Positions 1-12,500 of a DNA stretch of 26,552 nt are shown piece by piece; within the stretch, counting starts at the first letter, position 1; every line of letters begins with the position of its first letter. The translations under genes were made by a program, and so were the position numbers. The DNA lies in NCBI GenBank assembly GCA_913031525.1, contig CAJWGC010000003.1:1-26552 (forward strand), written 5' to 3'. A model generated the notes under the pieces. That model made no database searches and had not been told where the DNA came from. It saw only the letters and a list, made by a program, of their open reading frames with translations. The stretch comes from an uncultured Acidimicrobiia bacterium. GTDB lineage: Bacteria; Actinomycetota; Acidimicrobiia; Spongiisociales; UBA5794.

Positions 1-540
1 GCGCTGCTTCACTATTCGTCGCGATACACGATCAGAGCCGAATCTTGCCAATACAACCGTTCCCACTGCTGCGACGGTAAGAAGTAAAACTGTCGCCTCG
101 AAAGGCAATAACCAGGCACCAAATAACTGGTCAGCGATATTCTCGATCGATCCGATTCCCTCACTTGTGCCAGGTGCAGTAGCGATTCCAGTCACCCAAG
201 CAGCCCTACCTGCAACAACGATTAGGAAGAACAATCCGACCCCGAGCACAAGACCAAGCGGACGTTGAAACGGAAGCCGCTCGGTTCGATCCTCGCTGGC
301 ATCAACACCTATCAGCATGATGACGAATAGGAACAGAGTCATCACCGCTCCCGCATACACGAGTACTTGGACTGCCGCGACGAAGTGAGCATCGTTCATC
401 ACGTAAAAGACCGCTACAGCAAACATGGCACTGAGTAATCCCATAGCGGAATGAACCGGATTACGGGCAGCAACCATCGTGAGTCCGCCTATTACCGCTA
501 CCACAGCAAAAACAACGAACACAAGAGCTTCAACGCTCAT
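1..540 (-). CDS. nuoJ: NADH-quinone oxidoreductase subunit J (NuoJ), 3' end outside the window
   Basis: Membrane subunit of the proton-pumping arm of complex I. My translation of the minus strand from the ATG at 540 stays open for all 180 codons to the window edge, so the C-terminus is missing. It begins MSVEALVFVVFAVVAV and has about five hydrophobic helices; the stretch NPVHSAMGLL followed by the AAVQVLVYAGAVMTLFLFV helix is characteristic of NuoJ, where this third helix forms the pi-bulge region. The start ATG overlaps the nuoI stop as ATGA, so it is probably translated by coupling with nuoI. The gene order nuoI-nuoJ is the standard one, and nuoK would be expected just to the left. Subunit identity is secure; length cannot be judged. 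Confidence 0.93.
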   Translation of the reverse strand, partial: MSVEALVFVVFAVVAVIGGLTMVAARNPVHSAMGLLSAMFAVAVFYVMNDAHFVAAVQVLVYAGAVMTLFLFVIMLIGVDASEDRTERLPFQRPLGLVLGVGLFFLIVVAGRAAWVTGIATAPGTSEGIGSIENIADQLFGAWLLPFEATVLLLTVAAVGTVVLARFGSDRVSRRIVKQR

Positions 541-1208
541 TCTGGAGACTCCACTTCCGAGACTTCGGATTCCTGCCTACGGACATGTGAATCAGTTGTC
601 ATCTGGCCGCGTTCTGCTGGGCGAAGACCGACCCCAATAGAAGGAGACCATGAAGCGATCCCCTCATAAGCGGCTCGCCCAGAAGGAGCAGTAGCGCGCA
701 TCCAACCATCTCCGATTTTGAGATCATTAAGATCGATAAGTGGTCCCTCTGACTGCGGATGTCTCGGCATGCCGTCTTCGTCCACCAGCAACTCCGTCTT
801 GGTATAAATAGCATCCTCTCGACCAGTGACTGACATCTCAAAAAGATGAGTCATAGTGACGGCCTCGGTCGGACATGCTTCGACACAAAGACCGCAGAAA
901 ATGCAACGCAACATGTTGATTTCGTAAACGAATCCGTATCGCTCTCCTGGGCTCACAGGTTCATCAAGCGGATTGTCCTTGCCGCGGACATAGATACATC
1001 TCGCGGGACACACAGCGGCGCACAATTCGCAACCAATGCATTTCTCCATACCGTCGGGGTATCGATTGAGTACATGGCGTCCGTGAAATCTTTCCGGCTT
1101 CTCTCGTTTCACGGAGGGATAGGGCATTGTCACGCGGGGTTTAAACATTTGCCTAAAGGTCACTGCGAAACCACGAAAGGGACCTAACGCATTTTCAATC
1201 CAGCTCAT
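537..1208 (-). CDS. nuoI: NADH-quinone oxidoreductase subunit I (NuoI), 2[4Fe-4S] protein
   Basis: Peripheral-arm subunit of complex I that carries clusters N6a and N6b and passes electrons towards NuoB. The 223-residue product has two classical motifs: CIGCELCAAVCP (Cys57, 60, 63, 67) and CIFCGLCVEACP (Cys102, 105, 108, 112). The N-terminal amphipathic region (ENALGPFRGFAVTFRQMF) fits membrane attachment next to NuoH. About 40 C-terminal residues after the conserved core are hydrophilic and end in a Ser/Glu-rich tail, which is longer than in the shortest NuoI proteins. The ATG at 1208 lies 9 bases after the nuoH stop, and the stop overlaps the nuoJ start (ATGA). All cluster ligands are present, so it should be functional. 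Confidence 0.97.
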   Translation of the reverse strand: MSWIENALGPFRGFAVTFRQMFKPRVTMPYPSVKREKPERFHGRHVLNRYPDGMEKCIGCELCAAVCPARCIYVRGKDNPLDEPVSPGERYGFVYEINMLRCIFCGLCVEACPTEAVTMTHLFEMSVTGREDAIYTKTELLVDEDGMPRHPQSEGPLIDLNDLKIGDGWMRATAPSGRAAYEGIASWSPSIGVGLRPAERGQMTTDSHVRRQESEVSEVESPE

Positions 1209-1217
1209 GTCACCTCC

Positions 1218-2284
1218 TCACGACCACGGAAAACCGAAACGCCGAATCCCAATTGCCACAGCCGAGAGGGCCACCCACAAAAGCGAAATAGGAATGAGTC
1301 TCTTCCAACCGAAAGACATCAACTGGTCATACCTCATACGCGGCAATGTGGCACGAATCCAAATAAACACGAAAATCAACAAGAACGTCTTCAGAAAGAA
1401 CCAAAAGATCGGAAAAAGCCAAGAGAAAGTAGCCGGAGTCCCGAAGTCTGGTCCGTTCCAGCCTCCGAGAAACACTACAACAGTGATCGCTGCAATGTTA
1501 AAGATATTGATGTACTCAGCGAGGAAAAAGAGAGCAAAACGAAATCCGCTGTACTCCGTGTGATATCCGCCGACAATCTCTTGCTCAGCCTCGACCAGAT
1601 CGAACGGTGCCCGGTTCGTCTCCGCTACTCCAGCGATGAAAAAAATTAGAAAAGATGGCACCAGCACAACGTGCCATGCCGGAAAAACTCCTCCATATAA
1701 TCCGGTCTGATGGGAGACCAGTTCAGCCATCGATGTCGTACCAGCGAACAAGATCACAGGCACGAGAGCCAAGCCCATGGCTGCTTCGTACGAGATCATC
1801 TGCGCTGAGGCGCGCACCGAACCGAGGAGCGGGTATTTAGATCCAGAAGACCAACCGGCGAGGACGACCGCGTACACCGCTAATGAGGACATACCAAGGA
1901 TATAGAGCAATCCAATGTTGAGATCGGTGCCCTGGAGGGAGACCTCGATTTCTCGGCTGCCAATAGAAAGTGTGAAGGATCTCCCAATCGGTATCACGAG
2001 GAAGATAAGCAAGGCCGGCAAAAGAGCTACGACTGGTGCAGCAATGTAGGGTAGGAAATCTGCTTTACGCGGGGTTACAGATTCCTTGAACATCAGCTTC
2101 AGACCATCCGCGACGGTCTGAAGGATCCCGAATGGCCCCGCTCGGCTGGGTCCGATCCGATTCTGCATATCGGCGACGACCTTGCGTTCCATCCACACAA
2201 GGACAAGCACGATGGTTAGCAAGAACGAAAAGGCCGAGAAAACCTTTATGGCGGCCTCGAGAAAGAGCGCCCACCCTTCCAGCA

Positions 2285-2285
<1 letters not shown>
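1218..2285 (-). CDS. nuoH: NADH-quinone oxidoreductase subunit H (NuoH)
   Basis: Membrane subunit of complex I that forms the quinone-binding cavity together with NuoB and NuoD and begins the proton-translocation path. The 355 residues include about eight hydrophobic helices and the family signatures: WMERKVVADMQNRIGPSRAG early in the protein, and AETNRAPFDLVEAEQEIVGG with its acidic residues that line the quinone channel. A third conserved stretch near the C-terminus is WIRATLPRMRYDQLMSFGWK. Length is normal for actinobacterial-type NuoH, slightly longer than the E. coli protein. The ATG shares one base with the nuoG stop (TGATG), implying coupled translation; nuoI follows after 9 bases. Confidence 0.97.
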
Positions 2286-4727
<2,442 letters not shown>

Positions 4728-4735
<8 letters not shown>

Positions 4736-6017
4736 TGATGGCCTCCTGTGAAGCAATCATCTCCTCGACCTCAGCGCGAAAGTAAGCCATGATCGATGTG
4801 ATCGGCGAAACAGATGACGGCCCCAGTGGACAGATCGTGGTCTGGGCAGGAGGCCATTTCAATCCTGGACTGATGTTGTCGGAGATATCAAGAAGAAGAT
4901 CCATATCTATCGACCGTCCCTGACCGCTGAGAATTCTCAACAACACATTCTCGAGCCATGTCGTCCCTTCACGACAGGGAGTACATAGGCCACAGGATTC
5001 GTGAGAGAAAAATCGTACGATGCGATGCGCGGCGGCCACTACATTCGTCGTCTCATCCATGACGATGACGGCGCCTGAGCCCAACATCGAACCGTGGGTA
5101 GCAGTGTCGTCAATGGTAACGGGAACATCGAGATGCAAATCGGGTATAAACCACGGAGCTGAAGCTCCTCCCGGAATCCAACATTTAAGAGCCCGTTCAT
5201 CACGTATCCCGCCACCCAGATCGTAGATGAAATCCCGCCATGTCATACCCATGATGATTTCGTAATTGCCTGGCCGCTTCACATGCCCCGAGAGGGAAAA
5301 CATCCTTGTGCCTGCTGAGGCTTCCGGGCCTATCGCCGCATAGTTCAGCCCTCCGTTAGCAATAATCCAGGGTACGTTGGAAATGGTTTCGACATTATTG
5401 ACGATCGTTGGCTTGGAGTAGAGACCTTCCACAGCCGGAAAGGGAGGCTTAATTCTCGGTTCGCCTCGTTTACCCTCGATTGAATTAAGCATGGCCGTTT
5501 CTTCACCACAGATGTAGGCGCCCGCACCAAGATGCAGGGTGATCTCGAGGTCATAACCAGATCCCAAAATATCCTTACCAAGGTACCCTTCCCCGCGAGC
5601 CTCAGCCAGAGCCCGTTCAATCCGTCGAGCTGATTTCGGATACTCACCGCGGACATAAATAAAAGCGTGATTCACCTCGAGACCGTAAGCGGATAACGCG
5701 ATCCCTTCGATCAGCTGATGCGGATCTCGTTCGAGCAACTGACGATCCTTAAACGTTCCGGGCTCAGATTCGTCAGCATTGATGACAAGGTAACGAGGAT
5801 ATAAAGGCGGCAGAAAACCCCACTTAACACCAGTCGGAAAATTGGCTCCTCCTCTTCCTTTGAGGCTGGACGCTCTAACTTCCTCGACTACTGCCTCAGG
5901 CGACATCTCAGCGAGCGCCTTGCGTAAGATCGTGTAACCACCAGTTGCTTCATACGTAGCCAGTTCGTGGCTGTCACGCGGATACTCGTTCATTCGCGCA
6001 GTAAGGATGGAAGTCAT
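4728..6017 (-). CDS. nuoF: NADH-quinone oxidoreductase subunit F (NuoF), NADH/FMN-binding
   Basis: Catalytic entry subunit of complex I: it binds NADH and FMN and carries the 4Fe-4S cluster N3. The 429-residue product shows the NADH/FMN site GRGGANFPTGVKW (residues 54-66), the FMN region NADESEPGTFKDR (80-92), the loop GAGAYICGEETA (164-175), and cluster ligands Cys342, Cys345, Cys348 (SCGLCTPCREGT) with Cys396 (TTICPLGPS). The spacing from the third to the fourth ligand is 47 intervening residues, which from memory is several more than in E. coli; the extra residues are in SPGLKWPPAQ. The ATG at 6017 overlaps the nuoE stop (ATGA). All key residues are intact. Confidence 0.97.
4742..4747 (-). 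promoter_or_regulatory. Shine-Dalgarno AGGAGG deciding the nuoG start
   Basis: The minus strand reads AGGAGG at 4747-4742, followed by the 6 bases CCATCA and then TTG at 4735. The site lies inside the last codons of nuoF. It is a textbook ribosome binding site with good spacing, and no in-frame ATG or GTG is available before the conserved ferredoxin domain. This supports a TTG start for nuoG. Confidence 0.8.
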
Positions 6018-6649
6018 GGCTGCTGGCTCTCTCTCCCAGCACTGCCATATGCCTCAAGCGACGGTACTGCTGAAATGGCACCCGATTCCTCGGCTGGACC
6101 CCAGTCAAACGAACAAGTCCCACCAAAGAGTTGCTGCATCTCGTCTGAGAGCACGATTTTGGGCCGGCTCCCATAGAGCCAGCGGCACAGTTCTCGAGCT
6201 TTTTCTTCGGTAATCCCCTCGACCAGCTCATAGTTGACTTGAACTGCAGGGGCGCCACCGCAGGAACCAATGCATTCGACGTGTTCGATAGAGAACACGT
6301 TGTCTTCAGAAGTCTCTCCGTCTGGAGTAGAAGTCTCATCAATGATGGCACCCAACACATCGTCCGCACCAAGCAAGAAGCACGAGATTGAGGTACACAC
6401 CGATACCAGGTATTCCCCCACACCATGGCGCTTATACATGGTGTAAAAGCTCGCCACAGATTGAACTTGCGCCGCTGTCAACCCAGTGAGCTCAGCGACG
6501 TCTCGCTGAGCTCCTTCGTCCACCGATCCTCGTTCAAGCGCAGCAATGTACAGCAACGGCATCACCGCAGACCGACGGTCTGGATACGCAGAGAGCACTT
6601 CGTTGGCTCGGAGACGTGCATTGCGACTCCACTCTGCCAATCTGCTCAT
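6014..6649 (-). CDS. nuoE: NADH-quinone oxidoreductase subunit E (NuoE), 2Fe-2S
   Basis: Thioredoxin-fold 2Fe-2S subunit (cluster N1a) that pairs with NuoF. The four ligands are Cys85 and Cys90 (VCTSISC) and Cys126 and Cys130 (CIGSCGGAPAVQVN), giving the normal Cx4C...Cx3C pattern. The N-terminal helical domain contains LTAAQVQSVASFYTMY, the usual signature preceding the cluster domain. At 211 residues it is longer than the minimal ~160-residue form because of a C-terminal tail of about 50 residues with no recognisable motif. The start ATG overlaps the nuoD stop, and the stop overlaps the nuoF start, both as ATGA. Confidence 0.96.
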   Translation of the reverse strand: MSRLAEWSRNARLRANEVLSAYPDRRSAVMPLLYIAALERGSVDEGAQRDVAELTGLTAAQVQSVASFYTMYKRHGVGEYLVSVCTSISCFLLGADDVLGAIIDETSTPDGETSEDNVFSIEHVECIGSCGGAPAVQVNYELVEGITEEKARELCRWLYGSRPKIVLSDEMQQLFGGTCSFDWGPAEESGAISAVPSLEAYGSAGRESQQP

Positions 6650-8079
6650 CGGTCGACATCCCCGAGCACTGGATCAGTAGATGCCAGCGTTGCAATCATG
6701 TCAGCGACAAGCGAATCCGTCAACATCATCGGTAGCGCCTGAACTGCTGCGAAAGAGGGCGCTCGAACATGGAGTCGCCACGGTTTAGCCTCACCTTTCG
6801 ATACAAGATACATGCCAAGTTCGCCTCGGGGAGATTCAACCGACTGCCAAACTTCGCCTTCAGGAACCTTGAATCCCTCTGTGAAAACCTTGAAATGGTG
6901 TATCAGCGCCTCCATCGACTCGTTAATGCGCTGGCGCGGCGGTGGTGTGACTTTGCGGTCCTCCGTCCTGTAGTCCCCGGGCGGCATCGATTCGAGGACC
7001 TGCGAGACAATTCCGAGGGACTGTCGTATTTCTTCCATGCGGACCAGATAGCGATCCCATACATCGCCATGGGTGCCAGTAGGAACCTCAAATGTATACC
7101 GGTCGATACCGCTGTAGGGGAATGCCTTGCGTAGGTCCCAATCGACCCCAGAAGCCCGAGCAATCGGGCCCGAAACACCGAAAGCCAGACACTCCTCCCT
7201 AGTAATCACCCCCACTCCCTGAGTACGGTCGATAAATATTGGGTTCTCATTGAGGATCTCTTCGTACTCATCGACACCCTCTGGAATTGCTACTAAGAGA
7301 TCGGCAACTTCTTCTTCCCACCCGTCTGGCAGATCTGCCGCCACACCGCCAGGTCTTATGTAATCGTGATTCATACGCAGTCCAGTGACCTGTTCGAAAA
7401 AGGAAAGCACAGCTTCGCGCTCTCGCCATCCATACAGCATCATGGAAATAGCACCAATGTCCATCCCTTGGGTCGCCAGCCAAAGCAAGTGGCTAGAAAT
7501 ACGATTTAACTCACTCATAAGAACGCGAATCGCTTGGGCGCGTGGAGGAATCTCCACCCCCAAGAGCTGCTCAACCGCTAGCGAATAACACAGTTCATTG
7601 TGGAACGGAGCTAAGTAGTCCATACGAGTCACATTGGTGGCGCCCTGCAAAAAAGTCAGGGACTCGGCGGTCTTTTCCATTCCTGTGTGTAAGTAGCCGA
7701 TAATCGGCTTGACGCGCCGAATAGTCTCGCCTTCCAACTCGAGTTGGAGACGAAGAACTCCATGGGTTGAAGGATGCTGCGGACCCAAATTGATGATCTG
7801 ACGCTCTTCCTCATCTGCGGTGTCGTCAATCACGTAATCGTCAGAGATCACCGTTCCTCGCTGTACGGCCAACGCCGAATCCGATAGATCGGAAAGAATT
7901 TCTTGGGCGCCCTCATCAGTTGCGTCGGTAATCCAGGCCGGCTCTTCAGTTCCCGAAATCCACACATCGTGGAGATCGGGCTGCTCCTCATCAACACCGC
8001 CTGAAACCAGTGCGTCTTCAGACAGTTCCGTGATGGAAGTCTGAACAGGTCCTGTGGTGTGGTCTGGCGTTTCGCTCAT
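6646..8079 (-). CDS. nuoD: NADH-quinone oxidoreductase subunit D (NuoD) with acidic N-terminal extension
   Basis: The 49-kDa quinone-site subunit of complex I. Conserved features include LGPQHPSTHGVLR (His102 and His106), GYLHTGMEK (Tyr129, the quinone-headgroup tyrosine by homology) and the C-terminal ESPRGELGMYLVS and RAPSF motifs. The protein is 477 residues because about 93 residues precede the normal beginning of the family. That extension is rich in Asp and Glu, has no lysine and few arginines, and looks disordered. The full-length ATG at 8079 is supported by its ATGA overlap with the nuoC stop, so the extension is unlikely to be a start-calling error. It is not fused to NuoC. Confidence 0.96.
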   Translation of the reverse strand: MSETPDHTTGPVQTSITELSEDALVSGGVDEEQPDLHDVWISGTEEPAWITDATDEGAQEILSDLSDSALAVQRGTVISDDYVIDDTADEEERQIINLGPQHPSTHGVLRLQLELEGETIRRVKPIIGYLHTGMEKTAESLTFLQGATNVTRMDYLAPFHNELCYSLAVEQLLGVEIPPRAQAIRVLMSELNRISSHLLWLATQGMDIGAISMMLYGWREREAVLSFFEQVTGLRMNHDYIRPGGVAADLPDGWEEEVADLLVAIPEGVDEYEEILNENPIFIDRTQGVGVITREECLAFGVSGPIARASGVDWDLRKAFPYSGIDRYTFEVPTGTHGDVWDRYLVRMEEIRQSLGIVSQVLESMPPGDYRTEDRKVTPPPRQRINESMEALIHHFKVFTEGFKVPEGEVWQSVESPRGELGMYLVSKGEAKPWRLHVRAPSFAAVQALPMMLTDSLVADMIATLASTDPVLGDVDR

Positions 8080-8600
8080 GTCGTCTTATAAGCCTCTTTG
8101 AACTGGACAGGTACGGAACCAACCGAGTAATCCTTTCGTAGGGGGTGGCCTTCCCAATCATCAGGAAGCAGGATTCGGGTTAAGTCAGGATGATCCGAAA
8201 ATTCGATGCCGAAGAGATCGAAGGTTTCCCGTTCGTAGAAATTTGCTCCAGCGAAAATCCCGGAGATCGATGGTAGAACTGGCGCAGCAGCAGGCACAGG
8301 AACTTCGATCCGTAAGCGTTCGGGCGGATCGATTGAAAGCAAAGTGATGACAACCTCGAACCGAGGATCACGCCGCAGATAATCCACACCGCAGAGGTCG
8401 ACAAACATTGCAAACCCCGTATCTTTCGCCGATGAGACGAACTCTACGAGCCTGTCAACTTCGACCGTCGCAACATGCTGAACAGGCCCAGCAATCGGCT
8501 CGAAGAGCTTGAACGTAACTTCCGGATGGTTGCTACGAAGCTCCTCTATCGGTCCACTCTCGAACCCACTGCTCTCTGTCTGAAAGATGGCTTTGGTCAA
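8076..8600 (-). CDS. nuoC: NADH-quinone oxidoreductase subunit C (NuoC)
   Basis: The 30-kDa peripheral-arm subunit, which supports NuoD and carries no cofactor. The 174-residue product has the family signature FYERETFDLFGIEFSDHPDL followed by RILLPDDWEGHPLRKDY. The start codon is TTG at 8600, with GAGG four bases upstream and no ATG or GTG nearby in frame before the conserved core. It begins 6 bases after the nuoB stop and its own stop overlaps the nuoD ATG (ATGA). Length is normal for a stand-alone NuoC, although the N-terminus is less certain than the rest. Confidence 0.94.
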   Translation of the reverse strand: MTKAIFQTESSGFESGPIEELRSNHPEVTFKLFEPIAGPVQHVATVEVDRLVEFVSSAKDTGFAMFVDLCGVDYLRRDPRFEVVITLLSIDPPERLRIEVPVPAAAPVLPSISGIFAGANFYERETFDLFGIEFSDHPDLTRILLPDDWEGHPLRKDYSVGSVPVQFKEAYKTT

Positions 8601-8606
8601 AGCGCC

Positions 8607-9092
8607 TCAGATCCTCACTATGGGCCGGATGATCTCCCCCGACATAATCTTTTCTTGAAGGCTCAGAATGCCGTGCATTAATGATTGCGGTCCTGGAGGA
8701 CATCCTGGAACATACATATCGACAGGAACAATCTGATCTACCCCTTGGACTAAGGCGTAGTTATTGAACATGCCTCCGGTAGAGGCGCAAGCTCCCATTG
8801 ATATGACCCACTTCGGTTCCGGCATCTGGTCGTAAACCTGACGCAGCACAGGGGCCATCTTCTGAGAGACGCGCCCAGCCACAATCATAAGATCAGCTTG
8901 GCGAGGTGATGCCCGAAATACCTCCATGCCGAATCGAGCCAGGTCGTTGTGAGCAGCGCCAGTCGCCATCATTTCGATAGCGCAGCAAGCCAAACCAAAA
9001 GTAGCCGGCCACATGGAACGAGTACGAGCCCAGTTCACACCCTTGGCCAAGGTAGTAAACAGGAAGCCCGGAGGTTGAGAAGGAGTTGCCAT
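8607..9092 (-). CDS. nuoB: NADH-quinone oxidoreductase subunit B (NuoB), cluster N2
   Basis: Carries the terminal 4Fe-4S cluster N2 that reduces quinone. The ligands are the adjacent pair Cys36-Cys37 (FGLACCAIEMM), Cys102 (SMGACASTGGMF) and Cys131 (YVPGCPPGPQSL). I chose the ATG at 9092, giving 161 residues: it forms a TGATG junction with the nuoA stop, has AAGGGG upstream, and matches the usual length of the family. The same frame is open for 114 codons further upstream, but that is the shadow of nuoA. Function as a normal NuoB is secure. Confidence 0.97.
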   Translation of the reverse strand: MATPSQPPGFLFTTLAKGVNWARTRSMWPATFGLACCAIEMMATGAAHNDLARFGMEVFRASPRQADLMIVAGRVSQKMAPVLRQVYDQMPEPKWVISMGACASTGGMFNNYALVQGVDQIVPVDMYVPGCPPGPQSLMHGILSLQEKIMSGEIIRPIVRI

Positions 9093-9505
9093 CAAATCCC
9101 CTTTTCGGTTCTGGTGTCTACCTGTTGATAGCGACTGCGATTCGGTAGATTCCAATCCAGAGCACCGCGCTTCCAAACATAAAAAAGTGTCTCCGCAAGG
9201 AGCGCTACAAACAAACCCATGGCCGCGATCCCCGACCAGGCGAACTGGTCGAACGCGACCGCCCAGGCGAAAAGGAAAATGATCTCGACGTCGAAGATCA
9301 CGAATAACATCGCGATCAAATAGAACTTCACAGGGAATCGCGCCACGGTTTCTTGGATCGGAACGATGCCGCACTCGTATGGAGCGAGTTTCTCCGGAGT
9401 CGGGTTTCTGGGAGCGATCCGCCAAGAAACCCACATCGCGGCACAGGCAAATCCAGATCCAAGCAAAAACATAAGTGCGATCGGCAGGTAGTCGGCAAGG
9501 GTCAT
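9092..9505 (-). CDS. nuoA: NADH-quinone oxidoreductase subunit A (NuoA)
   Basis: Small three-helix membrane subunit of complex I next to the quinone cavity. I start it at ATG 9505 (137 residues), which has AGGAG 8 bases upstream; the longer open frame up to 9583 adds 26 residues with no conservation. Helices are at about residues 5-29, 57-84 and 91-112. Conserved motifs are APYECGIVP (Cys45 lies on the quinone-site loop) and MLFVIFDVEIIFLF with Asp72 and Glu74. This is the first gene of the nuo run and lies 90 bases downstream of the glutamate dehydrogenase gene on the same strand. Confidence 0.96.
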   Translation of the reverse strand: MTLADYLPIALMFLLGSGFACAAMWVSWRIAPRNPTPEKLAPYECGIVPIQETVARFPVKFYLIAMLFVIFDVEIIFLFAWAVAFDQFAWSGIAAMGLFVALLAETLFYVWKRGALDWNLPNRSRYQQVDTRTEKGI

Positions 9506-9595
9506 ACGTGGAACTCCTGAAAAACGAAGATTAGGTACGGGCCACGATCCACCCAAGTTTCTACAGGAAACTCTTGCTCGCATCTCGATTGATGT
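9506..9595 (-). promoter_or_regulatory. gdh-nuoA intergenic region, possible nuo promoter or operator
   Basis: Ninety bases separate the dehydrogenase stop from the nuoA ATG. On the minus strand TTGGGT and TAATCT are separated by 17 bases and could be weak -35/-10 elements. A 5-base inverted repeat, GTTTC-TACAG-GAAAC, lies at 9557-9571 and could be a small operator. There is no convincing terminator with a T run, so read-through from gdh is also possible. All of this is weak pattern matching. Confidence 0.25.
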
Positions 9596-12500
9596 TCAGC
9601 GATCATCACCCTCATTGAGAGCTCTTACGGCCAACGATCGGATCCTTCTTACTGCCACAACAAGAGAAGCCGTATCGTCGACACCTTCGGAAATAAGTGA
9701 ACTCATAAATCGCTCTAAACGCTCGACAGCTTCCCTACTCGATGAGCGATAAGAGCGCACCGCATCAAGTCCATCAAGATTTGGATGAGCGATGAGAGCC
9801 ATCTCAGATAATTCTCTCTGAAGCAACCTAAGGTCATTTTTGAGCACACCCGATGCTCGCTGTTCCCATCGATCGGTAGCTCCAAATCGAGTAGCTTGCG
9901 TCTCAAGCCAATCGAGATCGTAAACCGAACCAACAAAAAGAAAAGTTTCGATTACCTCGCGTATTGAGCGATTGGTCGTCGCTGCCACTTCGATAACGGC
10001 CGGAGCATGGACAAGTTCGCCTTGGAACACGTGACGAATTGCAACTTTCTGTGGTACACCAATAGCAACAAGTTGATCTAATGCAATTCGCTGAGACTCA
10101 TTCCATACCACCGGCCCACCATCAGTAACAGCATTCTCCACCGAGGTGAACTCCTCCAGCGTATTTCCAATCTGAGAACTCGCAGGACGTGTCTCAGGAT
10201 GATGGAGATACCACCGAGTAACGTTCTCCACTAGATCGCTAATCCCTCCAAACAGCTCACGGCTCAGACTGATAGGGATACTCCCAAAGAGAGATTCCAC
10301 AGATCTTCTTCGTGCCGCAGCATCTGTCACGAACCGCGCTGTGCGATAAGCCATCATCACCGCCTGGGTAGATGCACCGGTCTCTGCCATTAGTGTGGTC
10401 ACGAAGACGATTCCCTGATAATTGACAACTTCGTTGGCCAGGATCGTGGAAACAAGCTCTCGGAACAAGGGATGATCACTAAACAAGTCGCCGAATTGTT
10501 CCACGATCAGTGGAGGAAAATATTCTCTCAAATCACCTTCGTATTCGCCAGAATCAGGTAATTCCGATTCAAGAATCCAGCCGCGAATAAGCCGTTTCGA
10601 GTAAGCAAGTAAGACAGCTAGTTCGGGACCGGTCAATCCCTTGCTGGATCGAGACCGTTCACGCAATACTTCAGAAGAAGGAAGTCGCTCCAATGCACGG
10701 TCTAAAAGACCTTCTCTCTCAAGCATCACCATCAGTTCCTCATAAGTGTCTGCCATATCGGCAGCAAGGGTGACTTCCCGAGAAAGGATCTGAGCCTGAA
10801 GGAAGTTGTCGTAAAGAACACGCTTCACAACATCCTCGGTAATCGTACTAATAACATCATCGCGTTCCGATCGCGTGAGCGATCCTCGCTGCTCAGCTAG
10901 TCCTAGCAGAATCTTGAGATTGACCTCGCGGTCAGAACAATTCACTCCACCTGAATTGTCAACGAAATCTGCGCTGACCTGTCCGCCATGCCGGAAATAT
11001 TCGATTCGAGCATCTTGTGTGAACCCAAGATTGCCGCCTTCAACCGCCACCTTGCACCGGAGGTCCTTTGCATCAACACGAACGCCATCGTTCGTACGAT
11101 CATCAACCTCCACATGAGTTTCGTCTGAGGCCTTAACAAAGGTGCCGACGCCTCCGTTCCACAACAAATCGACTGGTGCTCGCAAAATCGCTCTAATGAC
11201 TTCGTCCGGAGTCATTCCCTCGTCTGATACTCCGAGAAGATCGCGTGCAGCAGGCGACAGATCGATTTGCTTCAGCGATCGCTCCCAAATACCACCACCA
11301 TCTGAAATGAGGTCTCGGTCGTACGATGCCCATGTGGAGTATTCGGCTTCGTGAAGTCGGAGACGCTCAGCAAATGCTTCCAACGCATTGGGATGAGGAT
11401 CAATAAAAATATGCCGATGATCGAAGGCGGCTACGAGTAATAGTTGATTCGACTGAAGCATGCCGTTGCCAAATACGTCGCCAGACATATCGCCGATACC
11501 AATCGCAGTCACTATCCCGTTCTCAAGATTCTGATCCAGCTCATGGAATTTCCATTTCGCCGATTCCCACGCACCACGAGCGGTGACTCCCAGTTCCTTA
11601 TGGTCGTAACCAGCAGATCCGCCCGACGCGAACGCATCGCCAAGCCAGAATCCGTATTCGTCAGCGATTTCATTGGCCACATCTGAGAAACGCGCTGTGC
11701 CTTTGTCAGCTGCTACTACCAAATATGAATCCAGCTCATCGTATATGCGCAATCCTTCAGGATGCACAACGCCACCGTCGACACGGTTGTCTGTTAAGTC
11801 AAGCAAACCGCGAATGAAAATCTTATATCCATCCCTGACTGCGGTCCGCAAGGCATCAGAATCTGTGGGCGGATTTCGCAACACATAACCGCCTTTCGCG
11901 CCTGTCGGTACGATCACGGCATTCTTCGTCATTTGAGCTTTCATGAGGCCCAGGACTTCAGTTCGATAATCCTCCTTTCGGGTGGACCATCGGATCCCGC
12001 CGCGTGCGATGCTCCCACCTCTCAAATGAATTCCTTCAATATCTTCGTTGTATACAAATATCTCGCACAGCGGAATCGGGGAAGGCATCTCCGGAACTTT
12101 CGCAGAGAGAAATTTGAGGCTGAGACTCAAGACATCAGGCTGGTAATAAGATGTTCTAAGTGTCGCTTCGATGAGTTCAAGCAGTCCACGCAGAATCCTG
12201 TCTTCGTCAAGAGAAACGACCTTTACGAGAGCAGACCGTATCTCCAGCGCGATCGTTTCTGCCTCTTTATCGCCAGGATCAGGCTTAAAACGAGCCTCAA
12301 AAAGCTCCACCAGCTTCTCAGCGATAGCTGGGTGGGCGGCGTAGGCATCGTTTAAGTACTCGACAGTAAATCCGGGACGAACTCGCTGCCAGTAAGTGCG
12401 GTATGCCCGGAGGATGCAAATTTGTCGATGATCAAGGTTCGACGTCAGTATCAAGCGATGCAGTGAATCAGATTCATTAGCGCCCTCTAGTACGGCAGAT

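Noticed and set aside
4736..4756. NuoG start at TTG 4756
   Set aside because: No Shine-Dalgarno at proper spacing; TTG 4735 has AGGAGG 6 bases upstream.
8607..9434. Longer NuoB starting at 9434
   Set aside because: The extra 114 codons overlap nuoA in another frame and carry no NuoB similarity; ATG 9092 gives the normal length and a TGATG junction.
9506..9583. NuoA start at 9583
   Set aside because: The added 26 residues are not conserved and the ATG at 9505 has a good AGGAG site.
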